Of a DNA stretch of 62,401 bases, positions 16,595 to 26,817 are shown one piece after another (position 1 is the first letter of the stretch; each line of letters opens with the position of its first letter). Position numbers and translations under genes: made by a program. Where the stretch lies: the NCBI RefSeq assembly GCF_900111555.1, contig NZ_FOHZ01000017.1:1-62401 (forward strand), given 5' to 3'. The notes under the pieces were generated by a model. It searched no databases. It had not been told where the DNA came from and saw only the letters and a program-made list of their open reading frames with translations. Origin of the DNA: Marinobacter segnicrescens. GTDB taxonomy: Bacteria; Pseudomonadota; Gammaproteobacteria; Pseudomonadales; Oleiphilaceae.

Positions 16595-18736
16595 ATGATC
16601 TACATACTCGGCAAAGCAGTACCTCCAGTAATGCCCGCTAGTATGAGCCTGGCACTGGTGGCTACCCTGTTGACCAGTCCGGCGGCCGGTGCGGATGGCA
16701 CAGAGGTCCCCCCATGGCTTGCACTCGGTGAGTCAGGGACCGCAGAGGACATCTACAGCGCGGTTCCCGAGGTGTTGACCACCACCCGCCTGCGCCAGCC
16801 CAAGGCCCGGGTACCAGGTACGACGACGGTTATCTCCGGCGAAACCATCCGTGATCTCGGTATGGTCGCACTGGCTGACGTTTTCCGACTGGTTCCCGGC
16901 ATGACGGTCGCTGCCGTGGGGACAAACCAGCCGACTGTCAGTTACCACGGCACCGTAGCCTATGAGCAGCGGCGCCTGCAGGTACTAATCGATGGCCGTA
17001 CCGGTTACCTGCCAAGCCTGGCGGACGTGGACTGGAATGCGATGCCGGTTCCCATTGAACTGATTGACCGGATTGAAGTCAGCCGTGGGCCGAACTCGGC
17101 AGCCTATGGCAACAACGCCTTTCTGGCCTCCATCAACATCATAACCCTGTCACCGGAAAACACGGCCGGCACCGGCCTGCACGCCCAGGGCGGCGGGCCA
17201 AGCATCCGCAATTACACAGCCTATCATGGCCATGCCCGGGATAAATACAGCTGGCGGGTGGCATGGCACCGGCGGGAGTCGGACGGTTATGATTTCCAAT
17301 ACGACAGCGACGATGCATTTCGCAAGGTGCCCATCCGGGATGGCTTCGAGTTCAATCAGTTCTATTATGATGGTGTTCTACAGCCATCACCCTACCACTC
17401 TTTCGAATTCCGGGCCGGGGTGACAGACGGAATCGATGAGGATGATCCCCTCAAGATGGGGGGTGCCGATCTTGGCATCCAGGGCGAGCCGGACGATGAG
17501 GTGCGGGATCATTACCTGCAAGCCAGGTACGGCTATTCAGGGCTGGACAAGCACCTGATCGAATTCCAGACCAGTTACCAGAGGTACAATCGCGACAAGG
17601 ACTGGACCAGCTGTATCCAGCTGGATGGCGTCCCCTTGCCCCTGTGTACGAGTCTCAATGAGGACCTCCAGCAACAACGCCTGGAGTTTGAGTTGCAGGA
17701 CACCTGGGAGTTGAATCCGGACCTGCGACTGGTGAGTGGCCTGGGGTACCGGGAGGATGGCTACGAGTCCGAAACCTTCTTCGGTGGCAGCGGCGAGATC
17801 TATCAGTCCCGCCTGTTTGCCAACCTCGAATACACCCCTGTGTACTGGCTCACGTTTAATGCCGGAGCGAACTACGAGCACACTTCCCTGCTGGACGACA
17901 ACTTCCTGTCACCCCGCCTGGCCGCAAACCTTCACCTGACCGAGAACCAGACACTCCGTTTTGTTTATTCACGGGCCGTTCGCACACCCGACGCACTGGA
18001 ACAGCGCGCCAACTGGGCCTATACACCGGAAAACGTCTCACCATCTGTTTACCAGGACCTGGAAGGTCAGAGAATTGATGCCGAATACGACGCATCCAGC
18101 CCCGTGGACTTTTCCGGATACTATGCCGAGGCAACCGGCGACCTGGACGAGGAGAGGATCACCAGCCGGGAAATCAGCTACTATGGCCAGTTCCGGCTGG
18201 GACATGGCGTTCTTTCCACTGAAGTGCGTTACTTCTATGACGAGCTTCGCGACCTGGTTGCCGGGATCATCAATGTGGAAGACTTTGACCTGGGTAACCG
18301 TGTTGCCATTGACCAGCAAGGCATCGAGCTGGAAACCGCCCTTGACCTGGGTGATACAAGGCTCCGCCTGGCCTACGGTTACATGGACCAGGAAGGCCGT
18401 TACACGGCCAACGATGGCTTGTCGGTTGAAGAACAGCAGGAAACCCTGGCCCGAGAAGCCCGACTCTCCGTTCGCCATACAGGCAGTGTGTCCTGGATAC
18501 AGCGCTACCCGGAGGACTGGAGTTCAGCGCTTGCCTGGTACGTCGCCGACGAGTTCCGCAGCGGGCCTTATCAGAGGGCGGACCTGCGGGTTGCAAAATC
18601 AGTCCACGGACCCCGAGTGAGCTACGATATAGCGGTGATCGTCCAGCATTACCTCAATGACAACCCGTTGTTAAGCCGCGACAACAATTACACGGACCGA
18701 AACCAGTTTTTCCTTGAGGCAGGCGTCAGGTTCTGA
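16595..18736 (+). CDS. TonB-dependent outer-membrane receptor
   Basis: A 713-residue receptor. A signal peptide (SLALVATLLTSPAAGA) is followed by a plug domain, about residues 55-175, with TTVISGETIRDLGMVALADV, LQVLIDGRTGY and IDRIEVSRGPNSAAYGNNAF. The rest is rich in alternating aromatic strands and ends in the typical C-terminal Phe (EAGVRF). It takes up a ligand using TonB-ExbBD energy; the ligand is unknown. Plug resemblance to vitamin B12/siderophore receptors is general only. It heads an operon with a periplasmic binding protein and a hybrid kinase. Confidence 0.92.
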   Translation: MIYILGKAVPPVMPASMSLALVATLLTSPAAGADGTEVPPWLALGESGTAEDIYSAVPEVLTTTRLRQPKARVPGTTTVISGETIRDLGMVALADVFRLVPGMTVAAVGTNQPTVSYHGTVAYEQRRLQVLIDGRTGYLPSLADVDWNAMPVPIELIDRIEVSRGPNSAAYGNNAFLASINIITLSPENTAGTGLHAQGGGPSIRNYTAYHGHARDKYSWRVAWHRRESDGYDFQYDSDDAFRKVPIRDGFEFNQFYYDGVLQPSPYHSFEFRAGVTDGIDEDDPLKMGGADLGIQGEPDDEVRDHYLQARYGYSGLDKHLIEFQTSYQRYNRDKDWTSCIQLDGVPLPLCTSLNEDLQQQRLEFELQDTWELNPDLRLVSGLGYREDGYESETFFGGSGEIYQSRLFANLEYTPVYWLTFNAGANYEHTSLLDDNFLSPRLAANLHLTENQTLRFVYSRAVRTPDALEQRANWAYTPENVSPSVYQDLEGQRIDAEYDASSPVDFSGYYAEATGDLDEERITSREISYYGQFRLGHGVLSTEVRYFYDELRDLVAGIINVEDFDLGNRVAIDQQGIELETALDLGDTRLRLAYGYMDQEGRYTANDGLSVEEQQETLAREARLSVRHTGSVSWIQRYPEDWSSALAWYVADEFRSGPYQRADLRVAKSVHGPRVSYDIAVIVQHYLNDNPLLSRDNNYTDRNQFFLEAGVRF

Positions 18737-18806
18737 CGCACCCGGTCGCCGGAAACTGACAACCACCAGGATGGGTATGGGCAGCTGTTTTTCCCCTAAA
18801 GCCAGA

Positions 18807-19751
18807 ATGAACATAACCAATCACGTGCGGGCCCCTCGCCTGCGCCTGCTTGCTTCACTTGTCATCCTGGTTGCCATGGCGGCACTTGCCCAACCGCTCA
18901 GCGCCGATGTGGTCTATCTTCAGGGATCAGCCAACCCAACGTTTAACCTCCGATTCACCGAACTCCTGGAAGCAGAGCTGGGGCCTGACACTGAGGTTCG
19001 GGCCTTCGCTTCCCTGCGCACCTTCGATGGCCCAGCCGGACCGGTCATCACCCTGGGCCAGGAGGCGTTGGCCCGGGTACTTGAAACCGGGACCCAGCGC
19101 CAGATCCTCGCCCTGCTGGTCAGCCCGGAGACGATCGCAGGGGCGGCCGAGAACGCCGGGGGCCGAATGTCCACGGTCTACTATGATCCACCGCTGCTAC
19201 GACAGGCCCTGATTGGCCGGGTCATCCTGCCCCAGGCCAGCCGAATGGCCCTGCTGGCCCGCCCTGAACAGATCGGGGACTACGAATCGCTGACCGAAGA
19301 GCTTGCCGACTATGGCATTGAGGCCCGGGTTTTTGTGGTAACCGGAGACGAGGCCCTGATTCCGACCCTTTCGCGCGCGTTAAGTTACGGTGATTTCCTG
19401 CTGGCAACGCCGGACAATGTGATCTACAACCCCCGCACGATCAAGCACATACTGCTGACGACCTACCGGCGTAACCGGCTTGTCATCGGTCCCAGCCATG
19501 CTTTTGTGAAGGCCGGGGTGCTGGCTTCCTCCTATGTGCCCCTGCCTGACTACGCCGCAGAGGCAGCGCGTTTTATTCGGGAATGGCAACGTACCGGTGT
19601 GCTCCCTGAGCCGACTTACCCGGAGACCTTCAGCATCGAAATTAACCATCAGGTCGCCCGCTCACTGAATCTCCCGCTCCCGGACCGGGATGAAATCAGG
19701 GCTGAGGTCAGGCGCCTGCTCCACCAGTCTGACGGGGAGGCAACGCCATGA
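18807..19751 (+). CDS. Periplasmic ABC-type substrate-binding-like protein
   Basis: A 314-residue secreted protein. A signal peptide (LLASLVILVAMAALAQPLSA) is followed by a two-lobe fold resembling the uncharacterised ABC substrate-binding family (PF04392-like): VVYLQGSANPTFNLRFTELL, VITLGQEALARVL, SRMALLARPEQIGDYESLTEEL and NRLVIGPSHAFVKAGVLAS. No permease or ATPase gene follows. Instead the stop overlaps the start of a membrane sensor kinase (ATGA), which suggests a ligand-presenting role for the kinase. The start is uncertain: the frame is open back to 18714, but the ATG at 18807 gives the most normal signal peptide. Confidence 0.72.
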   Translation: MNITNHVRAPRLRLLASLVILVAMAALAQPLSADVVYLQGSANPTFNLRFTELLEAELGPDTEVRAFASLRTFDGPAGPVITLGQEALARVLETGTQRQILALLVSPETIAGAAENAGGRMSTVYYDPPLLRQALIGRVILPQASRMALLARPEQIGDYESLTEELADYGIEARVFVVTGDEALIPTLSRALSYGDFLLATPDNVIYNPRTIKHILLTTYRRNRLVIGPSHAFVKAGVLASSYVPLPDYAAEAARFIREWQRTGVLPEPTYPETFSIEINHQVARSLNLPLPDRDEIRAEVRRLLHQSDGEATP

Positions 19752-21721
19752 GGCATAGCAACCCCAAACGGAGCCTGGCAAATCAGCTGCTGCTGCTTGG
19801 CGCACTCCCTGCCGTACTGATGTTCGTGGGCCTGATGCTGTTTTTTACCAATGCCCGCCTGTCCGATGCCCGACAGGAACTGTTTGACTCAACCCAGACG
19901 CTGGCGGACAACCTGGCCCCGGCCATGGAATATGCGGTGGTATCCGGTAACCGAAAGGTGCTTGATGACATTCTCCAGCAAGCCAGCAATCAAACCGACC
20001 TGGCCTGGATAAGGGTTACCGATGTGGTCGGAAACCAGGTGGCGTTCGCCGGCAGTGACGGTATCAGCCAGTGGCCGGGTGAGAAGGTGCAGGACAAGAA
20101 CATTCACCGGTTCACTTCAGACATCCTGCAGCTGCCCGTTGCCCTGGGCGGAGAAACCGACGACTGGTTCGAACCGGACTACCGGATCTCCGGTGGCGCC
20201 CTGAAGGTCGGAACGGTCGAGGTCGCCGTCAGTGAGCAACGGCTGACTGAGCGCCGTACCGATATCCTGCTAACGTCTGGTGTTGTGGGTGTTTCCCTGT
20301 TGGTGTTTGCCCTGATGCTGGTTAACCGACTGACCGCCACACTTCTGGATCCCATGCAGACGCTTGCCGAGCGGGTACTGGCAATGACCCGGAGGGATTA
20401 CCGGGAAGCTGACCCGGTTGGTACCCGGGTAGCGGAAATCGCCCAGCTTGAGGACAACCTCAACCAGCTTGCCCGTAACCTCCGTCAGCTCCAGGAATCC
20501 CGGGACCAGACGCTGGCCCTGTCTGAAAGTGCACGCGAGAAGGCCGAACAGGCCAACCACGCCAAGACAGAATTCCTTGCGGTGATGAGTCATGAGCTGC
20601 GCACGCCCCTCAATGGCATGCTTGCCATGGTTGACCTGGTATCCGAAGAGCCTCTCACTGATCGTCAGGGAGATTACCTGGACACAGCCCGGCGCTCTAC
20701 TGAAGACCTGCTGACGCTGATCAACGATATTCTGGATGTCTCCCGCCTTGACCAGGGCACCCTTTTGCTTGAAAACCGGCCTTTCAATCCTGTGGTACTC
20801 GCGGAGAACTGCATGGCCAGTTTCCGGCATGCCAGCGAAGCCAGGGGCCTGGCCCTGGAACTGCAGTTCACCGGAAACTGGCCGGATCAGCCAGAAGTCG
20901 CGGGGGATGCTGTCAGATACCGCCAGGTCCTGGCCAGTCTGCTGGATAATGCTATCAAGTTCTCGGACCATGGCACCGTCAAGGTGACACTGGACTGGCA
21001 CCAGGAGGCCGGGGATTGCGTATTCATCACCTGCGAGGTCCGGGATAATGGTCACGGTATTCCGCCAGAACAGCTGGAGCAGGTGTTCAACAGTTTTGAG
21101 CGACTCGACTCGTCGCTGTCTCGCGGTTCAGAAGGCACCGGCATCGGACTCACACTGGTCCAGAAACTGGTGGAACTGATGGGCGGTCACATTGATCTTT
21201 CCAGTGATGCGGACCAGGGTTCGAGCTTCCGTTTCGAGGTGCCTTTCGAGTTGACCGACTCTAACCTTGCACCGGCGGGGGCGTCGGACTTGCCGCGTCC
21301 GGATAACCAACAGGACCTGTCACCCCAAGAACGAAAGCAGCCGCCCCGGGCGCTCATCGTGGAGGATAACCCGGTCAACCAGCGCGTGGCCCGCAACCTT
21401 CTCGATCGGCTCGGATTCGAGACCGAAGTGGTAGCCAACGGACGCGAAGCCATTCGCTCCGTTACGGGCAGCAATACCCCGTTCACCGTAATCCTGATGG
21501 ATTGTCACATGCCGGTGATGGATGGTTTCACAGCCGCCCAGGCCATTCGCGACTGGGAGCACAGGGAGGTGCACCGCGAAACGCCTATCATCGCCCTGAC
21601 TGCGGATGTACTCCCAGGGACCGAAAGAACCTGTCTTGAGGCGGGAATGAATGATTACCTGGCAAAGCCGGTACGCAAGCACCAGCTCAGGAATGTACTG
21701 AGTCGCTGGGTGCCCTTGTAG
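19748..21721 (+). CDS. Hybrid sensor histidine kinase / response regulator
   Basis: A 657-residue inner-membrane hybrid kinase. Two helices (about 12-30 and 178-195) flank a periplasmic sensor of about 145 residues resembling CHASE8-type domains. HAMP follows, then the H-box AVMSHELRTPLNG with phospho-accepting His282, N-box (LDNAIKFSD), G-boxes (DNGHGIPPE, GTGIGLTLVQ), and a receiver domain with VEDN and Asp585 in ILMDCHMPVMDG. There is no Hpt domain, so the phosphate must go to a partner encoded elsewhere. Translational coupling to the binding-protein gene upstream suggests the two sense the same ligand as the TonB receptor. Confidence 0.92.
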   Translation: MRHSNPKRSLANQLLLLGALPAVLMFVGLMLFFTNARLSDARQELFDSTQTLADNLAPAMEYAVVSGNRKVLDDILQQASNQTDLAWIRVTDVVGNQVAFAGSDGISQWPGEKVQDKNIHRFTSDILQLPVALGGETDDWFEPDYRISGGALKVGTVEVAVSEQRLTERRTDILLTSGVVGVSLLVFALMLVNRLTATLLDPMQTLAERVLAMTRRDYREADPVGTRVAEIAQLEDNLNQLARNLRQLQESRDQTLALSESAREKAEQANHAKTEFLAVMSHELRTPLNGMLAMVDLVSEEPLTDRQGDYLDTARRSTEDLLTLINDILDVSRLDQGTLLLENRPFNPVVLAENCMASFRHASEARGLALELQFTGNWPDQPEVAGDAVRYRQVLASLLDNAIKFSDHGTVKVTLDWHQEAGDCVFITCEVRDNGHGIPPEQLEQVFNSFERLDSSLSRGSEGTGIGLTLVQKLVELMGGHIDLSSDADQGSSFRFEVPFELTDSNLAPAGASDLPRPDNQQDLSPQERKQPPRALIVEDNPVNQRVARNLLDRLGFETEVVANGREAIRSVTGSNTPFTVILMDCHMPVMDGFTAAQAIRDWEHREVHRETPIIALTADVLPGTERTCLEAGMNDYLAKPVRKHQLRNVLSRWVPL

Positions 21722-21728
21722 GGCACCC
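21708..21728. terminator. Stem-loop between convergent kinase and gor genes
   Basis: GGGTGCCC and GGGCACCC form a perfect 8-bp stem with a 5-nt loop (TTGTA) spanning the stop codon of the kinase gene. It could act as a bidirectional terminator for the kinase operon and gor, but no T run follows on either strand. Confidence 0.4.
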
Positions 21729-21757
21729 GAGATCATTCAGAAAGGCAAAGACAGCGG

Positions 21758-23119
21758 TCAGGCCACCGGCGTGCGCATGGTGACGAATTCTTCGGCCGAG
21801 GTGGGGTGAATGCCGATGGTACTGTCGAAATCTGCCTTGGTGGCGCCGCATTTGAGCGCGACCCCGATACCCTGGATAATCTCCCCGGCATCTGGCCCGA
21901 CCATGTGAGCGCCCAATACCCGGTCGTCCTCTGCATCCACCACCAGCTTCATCATACTGCGTTCGTCCCGTCCACTGAGCGTATGCTTCATGGGGCGGAA
22001 CTCGGAGCGATAGATAACGACCCTATGCCCTGCCTCCTTCGCCTCTGCCTCAGTCAGGCCTACCGTCCCGATATTTGGCTGACAGAACACTGCGGTCGGG
22101 ATGTTTCGGTAGTCCATCTCCCCTTCGCCATCGCCAAACAGCCGGCGGGATAACACCATGGCCTGGGCCAGGGCGACGGGGGTGAGTTGCGGGGTACCAA
22201 TGACGTCGCCGAGGGCGGTAATAGACGGGACTGCCGTCTGGAAAAACTCGTCCACCTGGACGTGGCCCGAAGTGGTGAACTCGACTCCCAAAGCTTCCAG
22301 GCCCAGCCCATCGGTCAGTGCCCGACGCCCGGTAGCTGCCATCACCAGGCCTGTCTCCATGATGCTGCCATCGGACAGAGAAACGGCAAAACCGTTGCCG
22401 GACTCTTCCACCGAGGTGATATTGGTATTGAAACGCAGGCGGATGCCCTTCTTTTCCAGTTCAGTAACCAGGAAGCGACGAACATCATCGTCAAAGCCAC
22501 GGAGGAACAGCTCCCCGCGGTATATCAGGGTCGTGTCCACGCCGAGACCGGCGAGAATGCCGGCAAACTCCACTGCGATGTAACCCCCGCCCCAGATGAC
22601 GGCCTCCCGGGGGAGCTGTGGCAGGTAGAACATTTCGTTGGATGACAGAATCAGGTCACGGCCCGGGACATCGGGCGTGGAAGGCCAGCTGCCCGTCGCA
22701 ACGGTAATGCGATCGGTGGTCAATTCCCGTTCACCCACTACGACCGTATTGGGATCACGTATAGAGGCGGTACCCTGGATAACGGTTACGCCTGCACCAT
22801 CGAGCAGCTGACCGTAAATGCCATTAAGGCGCTCGATCTCGGCATTCTTGTTGGCGACGAGGGTTGGCCAGTCGAAACGGACATCCGAGCGGGGAACCTG
22901 CCAGCCATAACCGGCAGCGTCCTCCAGGTCCTCCCCGACATAGGCACCGTACACGAACAACTTCTTGGGAACGCAACCCACATTGACGCAGGTACCTCCC
23001 AGGTAGCGAGACTCCACCACGGCCACCCGTGCGCCCCGCTGGGCGGACATGCGGGCAAGGCGAACGCCGCCGGAACCGGCGCCAATAACGATAAGATCAT
23101 AATCCCGGGATTCTGACAC
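21758..23119 (-). CDS. gor: Glutathione-disulfide reductase
   Basis: A 453-residue FAD/NADPH enzyme that reduces oxidised glutathione. It has the FAD loop [17 protein letters not shown], the redox disulfide Cys44/Cys49 in [13 protein letters not shown], an NADPH fold ([19 protein letters not shown]), a second FAD motif (TALGDVIG) and the catalytic His in [10 protein letters not shown] near the C-terminus. The start is GTG with AGGAG 6 nt upstream. It is a single gene separated from the acetyltransferase upstream by 64 nt. Confidence 0.95.
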   Translation of the reverse strand: MSESRDYDLIVIGAGSGGVRLARMSAQRGARVAVVESRYLGGTCVNVGCVPKKLFVYGAYVGEDLEDAAGYGWQVPRSDVRFDWPTLVANKNAEIERLNGIYGQLLDGAGVTVIQGTASIRDPNTVVVGERELTTDRITVATGSWPSTPDVPGRDLILSSNEMFYLPQLPREAVIWGGGYIAVEFAGILAGLGVDTTLIYRGELFLRGFDDDVRRFLVTELEKKGIRLRFNTNITSVEESGNGFAVSLSDGSIMETGLVMAATGRRALTDGLGLEALGVEFTTSGHVQVDEFFQTAVPSITALGDVIGTPQLTPVALAQAMVLSRRLFGDGEGEMDYRNIPTAVFCQPNIGTVGLTEAEAKEAGHRVVIYRSEFRPMKHTLSGRDERSMMKLVVDAEDDRVLGAHMVGPDAGEIIQGIGVALKCGATKADFDSTIGIHPTSAEEFVTMRTPVA

Positions 23120-23183
23120 GTGGACTCCTGTTCAACTTGAGTAAAAACAGACCGCTTGCCCACCCTTTGCCCCGGTCAGGGGT

Positions 23184-23870
23184 TCAGGACGCCTGGGAAC
23201 CGGCCCTGGTCGATGAAACGTCCGCATCCCTGAACAGTACAAAATCCTCATAGTCCCCCAGACGGATAGTGCCCAGGCTCCGGAAGCCTTCGGACTCATA
23301 GAACGGCAGGTAGCGACTGTTACCGGTATCAAGTACCAGTCCGTTCGCTCGGGGGTTTTCTGAACACAGCGACTCTACCGCCGCCAGCAATCGACGACCA
23401 AAGCCGCGGTTCTGGTATTTTGGGTGAACACCCATCAGTGGCAACTGGTGAGTTCCCTCACCCGGCAGCATGCTGCGGATTTTCTCATGATAGTCAAGGT
23501 AGCGTCGGGTCGAGGCAAAGCCGGCTGTTAGCACCATTCGCAGACGCCAACTGAGTTGCTCGGCCAGGTTCAGGCGCAGTTCCGGATCACCGATAAACGC
23601 CACCGCCACCAGCGTGTCATCCGCCATGACACCGATTGCGTCCTGGTTGAGTTCGAAGTAGAGGTTGAGCAATTCACGGATGGTTGCACGAACCCGCTTA
23701 TCATACCCGGGCTTACGATGATCGAACAGGTACTGGAAGGTGGGTTCGTGCCGGTACGCCTGGTAGAGAATCGACTTGGCCTCGTTAAAGGCGGTGTCAT
23801 CCAGGCGGACGATGGAAGGTTCCCGGGCGATCTTGTTTTCGTTGTCTGCCGTTGCAATGCCTTCTGCCAT
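23184..23870 (-). CDS. GNAT-family N-acetyltransferase
   Basis: A 228-residue cytoplasmic protein with the acetyl-CoA-binding loop GVHPKYQNRGFGRRLLAAVE preceded by a beta strand (LPLMGVHP) and followed by the LDTGNSRYLPFYESEGF block. These are motifs A and B of GNAT enzymes. The substrate is unknown. A strong ribosome site (AAGGGGAG) precedes the ATG. It lies between gor and the end of the gsp operon on the same strand, 74 nt after gspM, so read-through from gsp is possible. Confidence 0.88.
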   Translation of the reverse strand: MAEGIATADNENKIAREPSIVRLDDTAFNEAKSILYQAYRHEPTFQYLFDHRKPGYDKRVRATIRELLNLYFELNQDAIGVMADDTLVAVAFIGDPELRLNLAEQLSWRLRMVLTAGFASTRRYLDYHEKIRSMLPGEGTHQLPLMGVHPKYQNRGFGRRLLAAVESLCSENPRANGLVLDTGNSRYLPFYESEGFRSLGTIRLGDYEDFVLFRDADVSSTRAGSQAS

Positions 23871-23943
23871 CGAAAGGCTCCCCTTCTGTTAGCGTTATGC
23901 CGCCAATAGCGGCGCACTTTCCTTTACTTTCCCTTATAAAGCC

Positions 23944-24471
23944 TCAGATTGCCAGCGTCAGACGTACTGATACCACACCCGGGGTGTCACGCCGGTCCAT
24001 GGCCGCCTGGTCAATCAGGATACCGTGGTTGGTGCTCAGGCCTTCCAGCCATTGCGCCACCTGGCCAAACGGTACGTCCTCAAGCCACACCCGCATGGCA
24101 TTGTCACCACTGGGTTCAAAGCGTTGCAGGTCGAGCCCGGCCTCCCTCGCGGTGGAGGTAACCGTCGCCATCAATTGTCTTCCGTTCTCAGGCTTGTTGG
24201 CTGACGCGGTGGCCGCCGCGCTGCCACCGCCCAGTTGGCGGATCGCCTCACGGTTCTGCTGCATCCAGGCCAGCAACTCGCTGGCATTCTCGCGGCCGGT
24301 CACAGACTGTTCATGGTAGCTGGACACTGGGCGCCAGACTGCAAAGTAGACCAGCGCCAGAAGCAGCGCCACAACCATCAGCTTCAGAGCCTGCTGATCC
24401 CTTCGTGGCAGGTGATCGTAGCGGGCTACCAGGCGGGTGATGGACGGGTTTTCCTTGAGTTTGCTAACCAC
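23944..24471 (-). CDS. gspM: Type II secretion system protein GspM
   Basis: A 175-residue bitopic inner-membrane assembly-platform protein. A cytoplasmic N-terminus, one helix (LMVVALLLALVYFAVWRPV) and a ferredoxin-like periplasmic domain match GspM/XcpZ, which pairs with GspL. I chose GTG at 24471 because AGGAGG lies 6 nt upstream; the TTG 6 nt earlier would sit directly on that site. It is the last gsp gene, 2 nt after the gspL stop. Confidence 0.88.
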   Translation of the reverse strand: MVSKLKENPSITRLVARYDHLPRRDQQALKLMVVALLLALVYFAVWRPVSSYHEQSVTGRENASELLAWMQQNREAIRQLGGGSAAATASANKPENGRQLMATVTSTAREAGLDLQRFEPSGDNAMRVWLEDVPFGQVAQWLEGLSTNHGILIDQAAMDRRDTPGVVSVRLTLAI

Positions 24472-24473
24472 GG

Positions 24474-25772
24474 TCAACCTCCTGATACCGTCAGACGGGC
24501 ACGGGTACCGTCAGAATCGTTGACCACGGAACCGATACTGGCATCGAGCCCCTGATCGTTGATGCCTGAACGCAGCGCGTTAAGCCGTTCATAGCTGTCC
24601 GCACGTATATCCACTACCAACTCACCCCGGGAACGGGTGTAGTTTACCGAGTTGAACAGAACCGACTGATTCCCGGGCAACTGGCTATACTGCTGCCCGG
24701 TATGCTTCATCAAGGGCAGGAAACCTGCGTCACCACCCTGCTGACCTGCAGTCCTGAGCTGACCTTCCAGGACTCGACGAACGTTCTGCGGGGTGGCGCG
24801 GCGATCGTTCGGGAATGCCTGGTGATAGATTGCCATGACCTGCTCCTCCAGGGCCCTGGCCTGCTGTTGATGATAGTACCCCATGCCCAGCTGGGCCCCG
24901 ATGACCAGCAGGAACCAGGCGGCTGCGATGGCAATGGCGGGCCGCCAGGCCCTGAGCGCACCACCCTCACGCTGGCTTGGAGCATAACTACCCTGGCAAA
25001 GATTGATGGGTTCTGCCGCATGGTGGTAATGCGCGCTCGCGAGCAGCTCAACAATGGAGCCCTCCATCGGCTCCCGGTGCACGCTCAGCCTCGGGGTATC
25101 AACCAGCGCAGATAATGCCTGCTCGTTGGCAGCCATGGCGGCTTCGGTACCGTAAACCACCACCTGAACCTCGGCAGCCACTTCATCTTCCGTAGGCATG
25201 GCCAGGGTCTGGGCAAAAACCGACAGGTTCTCTGTCCTCATGGTCATCCATTCGCCGCGGCGAGAGGCCAGCAACGCCATGTCATCGCCCAGGCATATGG
25301 CCCAATCATGGCCCCTTAACGGAACCAGGGCTGCGTCGGGATAGATGGCCTCGAGGTCTGCAGCTTCCCACTCCAGGAAGGTCTCCCGCCAAAGGGCCAT
25401 CCGCTTATGATCAATGGCGGCAACACGGTAGCCATCCTCAGTTGCTCCGCCAAGGGCGAGGTGGACCGTTTCGACGTCCTGGGCCAATTGTTCCTCGACA
25501 GCAAACGGTAAGGCCTGACGGATAAAACGGACTTGCTTTGCCGGAATATCAGCAAAGCAAAACAGGGCCTCATCGCCGGGAATGAGGCCAATCAGACGCA
25601 CGCCTTCAAGGGAATTCCGGCTGAGTGCATCTTCGATATTGTCCCTGGTCTCACCCTGGCCACTGGCCTGCAGTTCACCGCTGGCGTCAAGCAGCACCCA
25701 GTCCATGCGAAACTGGCCATCTGCCGGGTCTGCGCTGGTGCTTACCGGCCTTGCGTAAAGGTGGTATGACAT
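24474..25772 (-). CDS. gspL: Type II secretion system protein GspL
   Basis: A 432-residue assembly-platform protein. The N-terminal 250 residues form the actin-like cytoplasmic domain that binds the GspE ATPase. A single helix at about 272-292 (PAIAIAAAWFLLVIGAQLGM) leads to a periplasmic ferredoxin-like domain that pairs with GspM. AAGGA precedes the ATG at good spacing. It follows gspK after 16 nt. Confidence 0.9.
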   Translation of the reverse strand: MSYHLYARPVSTSADPADGQFRMDWVLLDASGELQASGQGETRDNIEDALSRNSLEGVRLIGLIPGDEALFCFADIPAKQVRFIRQALPFAVEEQLAQDVETVHLALGGATEDGYRVAAIDHKRMALWRETFLEWEAADLEAIYPDAALVPLRGHDWAICLGDDMALLASRRGEWMTMRTENLSVFAQTLAMPTEDEVAAEVQVVVYGTEAAMAANEQALSALVDTPRLSVHREPMEGSIVELLASAHYHHAAEPINLCQGSYAPSQREGGALRAWRPAIAIAAAWFLLVIGAQLGMGYYHQQQARALEEQVMAIYHQAFPNDRRATPQNVRRVLEGQLRTAGQQGGDAGFLPLMKHTGQQYSQLPGNQSVLFNSVNYTRSRGELVVDIRADSYERLNALRSGINDQGLDASIGSVVNDSDGTRARLTVSGG

Positions 25773-25788
25773 AGTCTGCGTCCTTGGT

Positions 25789-26817
25789 CTATTCCCCGGA
25801 CACCCCGAAGGGCTCCTTGGTTATTCTGTGCTTCTGCCCGGTGTCGCGGCGAACCACCGATAAATCGCCTTCGCTGTCACGGTACACCGTGCTCACCAGG
25901 TTGGTTACCCGGTTATCCCAGGTAATACGGGAAACCACTTCGAAAAACTCTGACCGTACCTTCAGCCCCTGGGGCCGCAGTCCAAGTCCTGCGAACTCGG
26001 GCAACGCCGTAAAATCGCCAGTGGTCAGAAAGCGCTCCTCTTTCCGGCGCTCAACGACGGTGTTGGCCTGGGCATCGGTGATTTGCTGGTGGAGCGAGCG
26101 AATCACCGGTATTGAAGCCATGTTAACATTGATACCGGTTCCAGAAACCGGAAGCGCCGCAACGTGTGGACGCAGCAATTGGTAGGCTTCCTCGGTCATA
26201 CCCTCGATCAGTCGCAATTCGGTCACGCTGGCAAAGGGTTGGTTGCCTGCCCGGTATGGAGGGTCTTTCATAAGATACTGACCATCTTCGGCACCATAGG
26301 CGGACACCGGCTCTTCATCGGGGTCTACCCAGTCCACCAGGGCATCGACGTGAACATCGGTAATCCCGAGTACCATCAGCAACCGCATCAATCGGTCCCT
26401 GGTTGCCTGGTCGATAGCGCCAGCGGGGTTCACCAGGTCATTGAGATTAATGCGGCCGGACAGGTCATCCACCTGGATCTCTGCAACACCACCATCATCC
26501 AGTGGCAGAACTGCCGCGTAGCGCCACCAGACTTCGTCCGGGCTATCCACCAGCTCGTTGTTCTCACGATCGGTTTTCAGGTCCTGGAACAGAACCTGTT
26601 TTGCAAAGTCCTCTGCTCCCAGCGCCACGTTGTAGCCCTGGGTCTGGGCCAGGAAGTGCCCTGCCCGAAAAACCCGCACCCCCTGTTGTTTGACCATGCC
26701 GGCAGCCATCATGACTACCAGGGCCATGGATAGCAGCACCATGATCAACGCCATACCTCGCTGGTAACGGTCGAAGCCGGATACTCCGCACCCCCCGCTG
26801 GCAGGGCGAAAAGTCAT
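25789..26817 (-). CDS. gspK: Type II secretion minor pseudopilin GspK
   Basis: A 342-residue minor pseudopilin capping the pseudopilus tip. The class III leader ends at QRG (Gly21) before MALIMVLLSMALVVMMAAGM. Glu5 of the mature protein is absent, as is normal for GspK at the tip. The C-terminal half carries helix-hairpin-helix-like stretches (GRINLNDLVNP, MASIPVIRSL). The start overlaps the gspJ stop by 4 nt. Confidence 0.92.
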   Translation of the reverse strand: MTFRPASGGCGVSGFDRYQRGMALIMVLLSMALVVMMAAGMVKQQGVRVFRAGHFLAQTQGYNVALGAEDFAKQVLFQDLKTDRENNELVDSPDEVWWRYAAVLPLDDGGVAEIQVDDLSGRINLNDLVNPAGAIDQATRDRLMRLLMVLGITDVHVDALVDWVDPDEEPVSAYGAEDGQYLMKDPPYRAGNQPFASVTELRLIEGMTEEAYQLLRPHVAALPVSGTGINVNMASIPVIRSLHQQITDAQANTVVERRKEERFLTTGDFTALPEFAGLGLRPQGLKVRSEFFEVVSRITWDNRVTNLVSTVYRDSEGDLSVVRRDTGQKHRITKEPFGVSGE

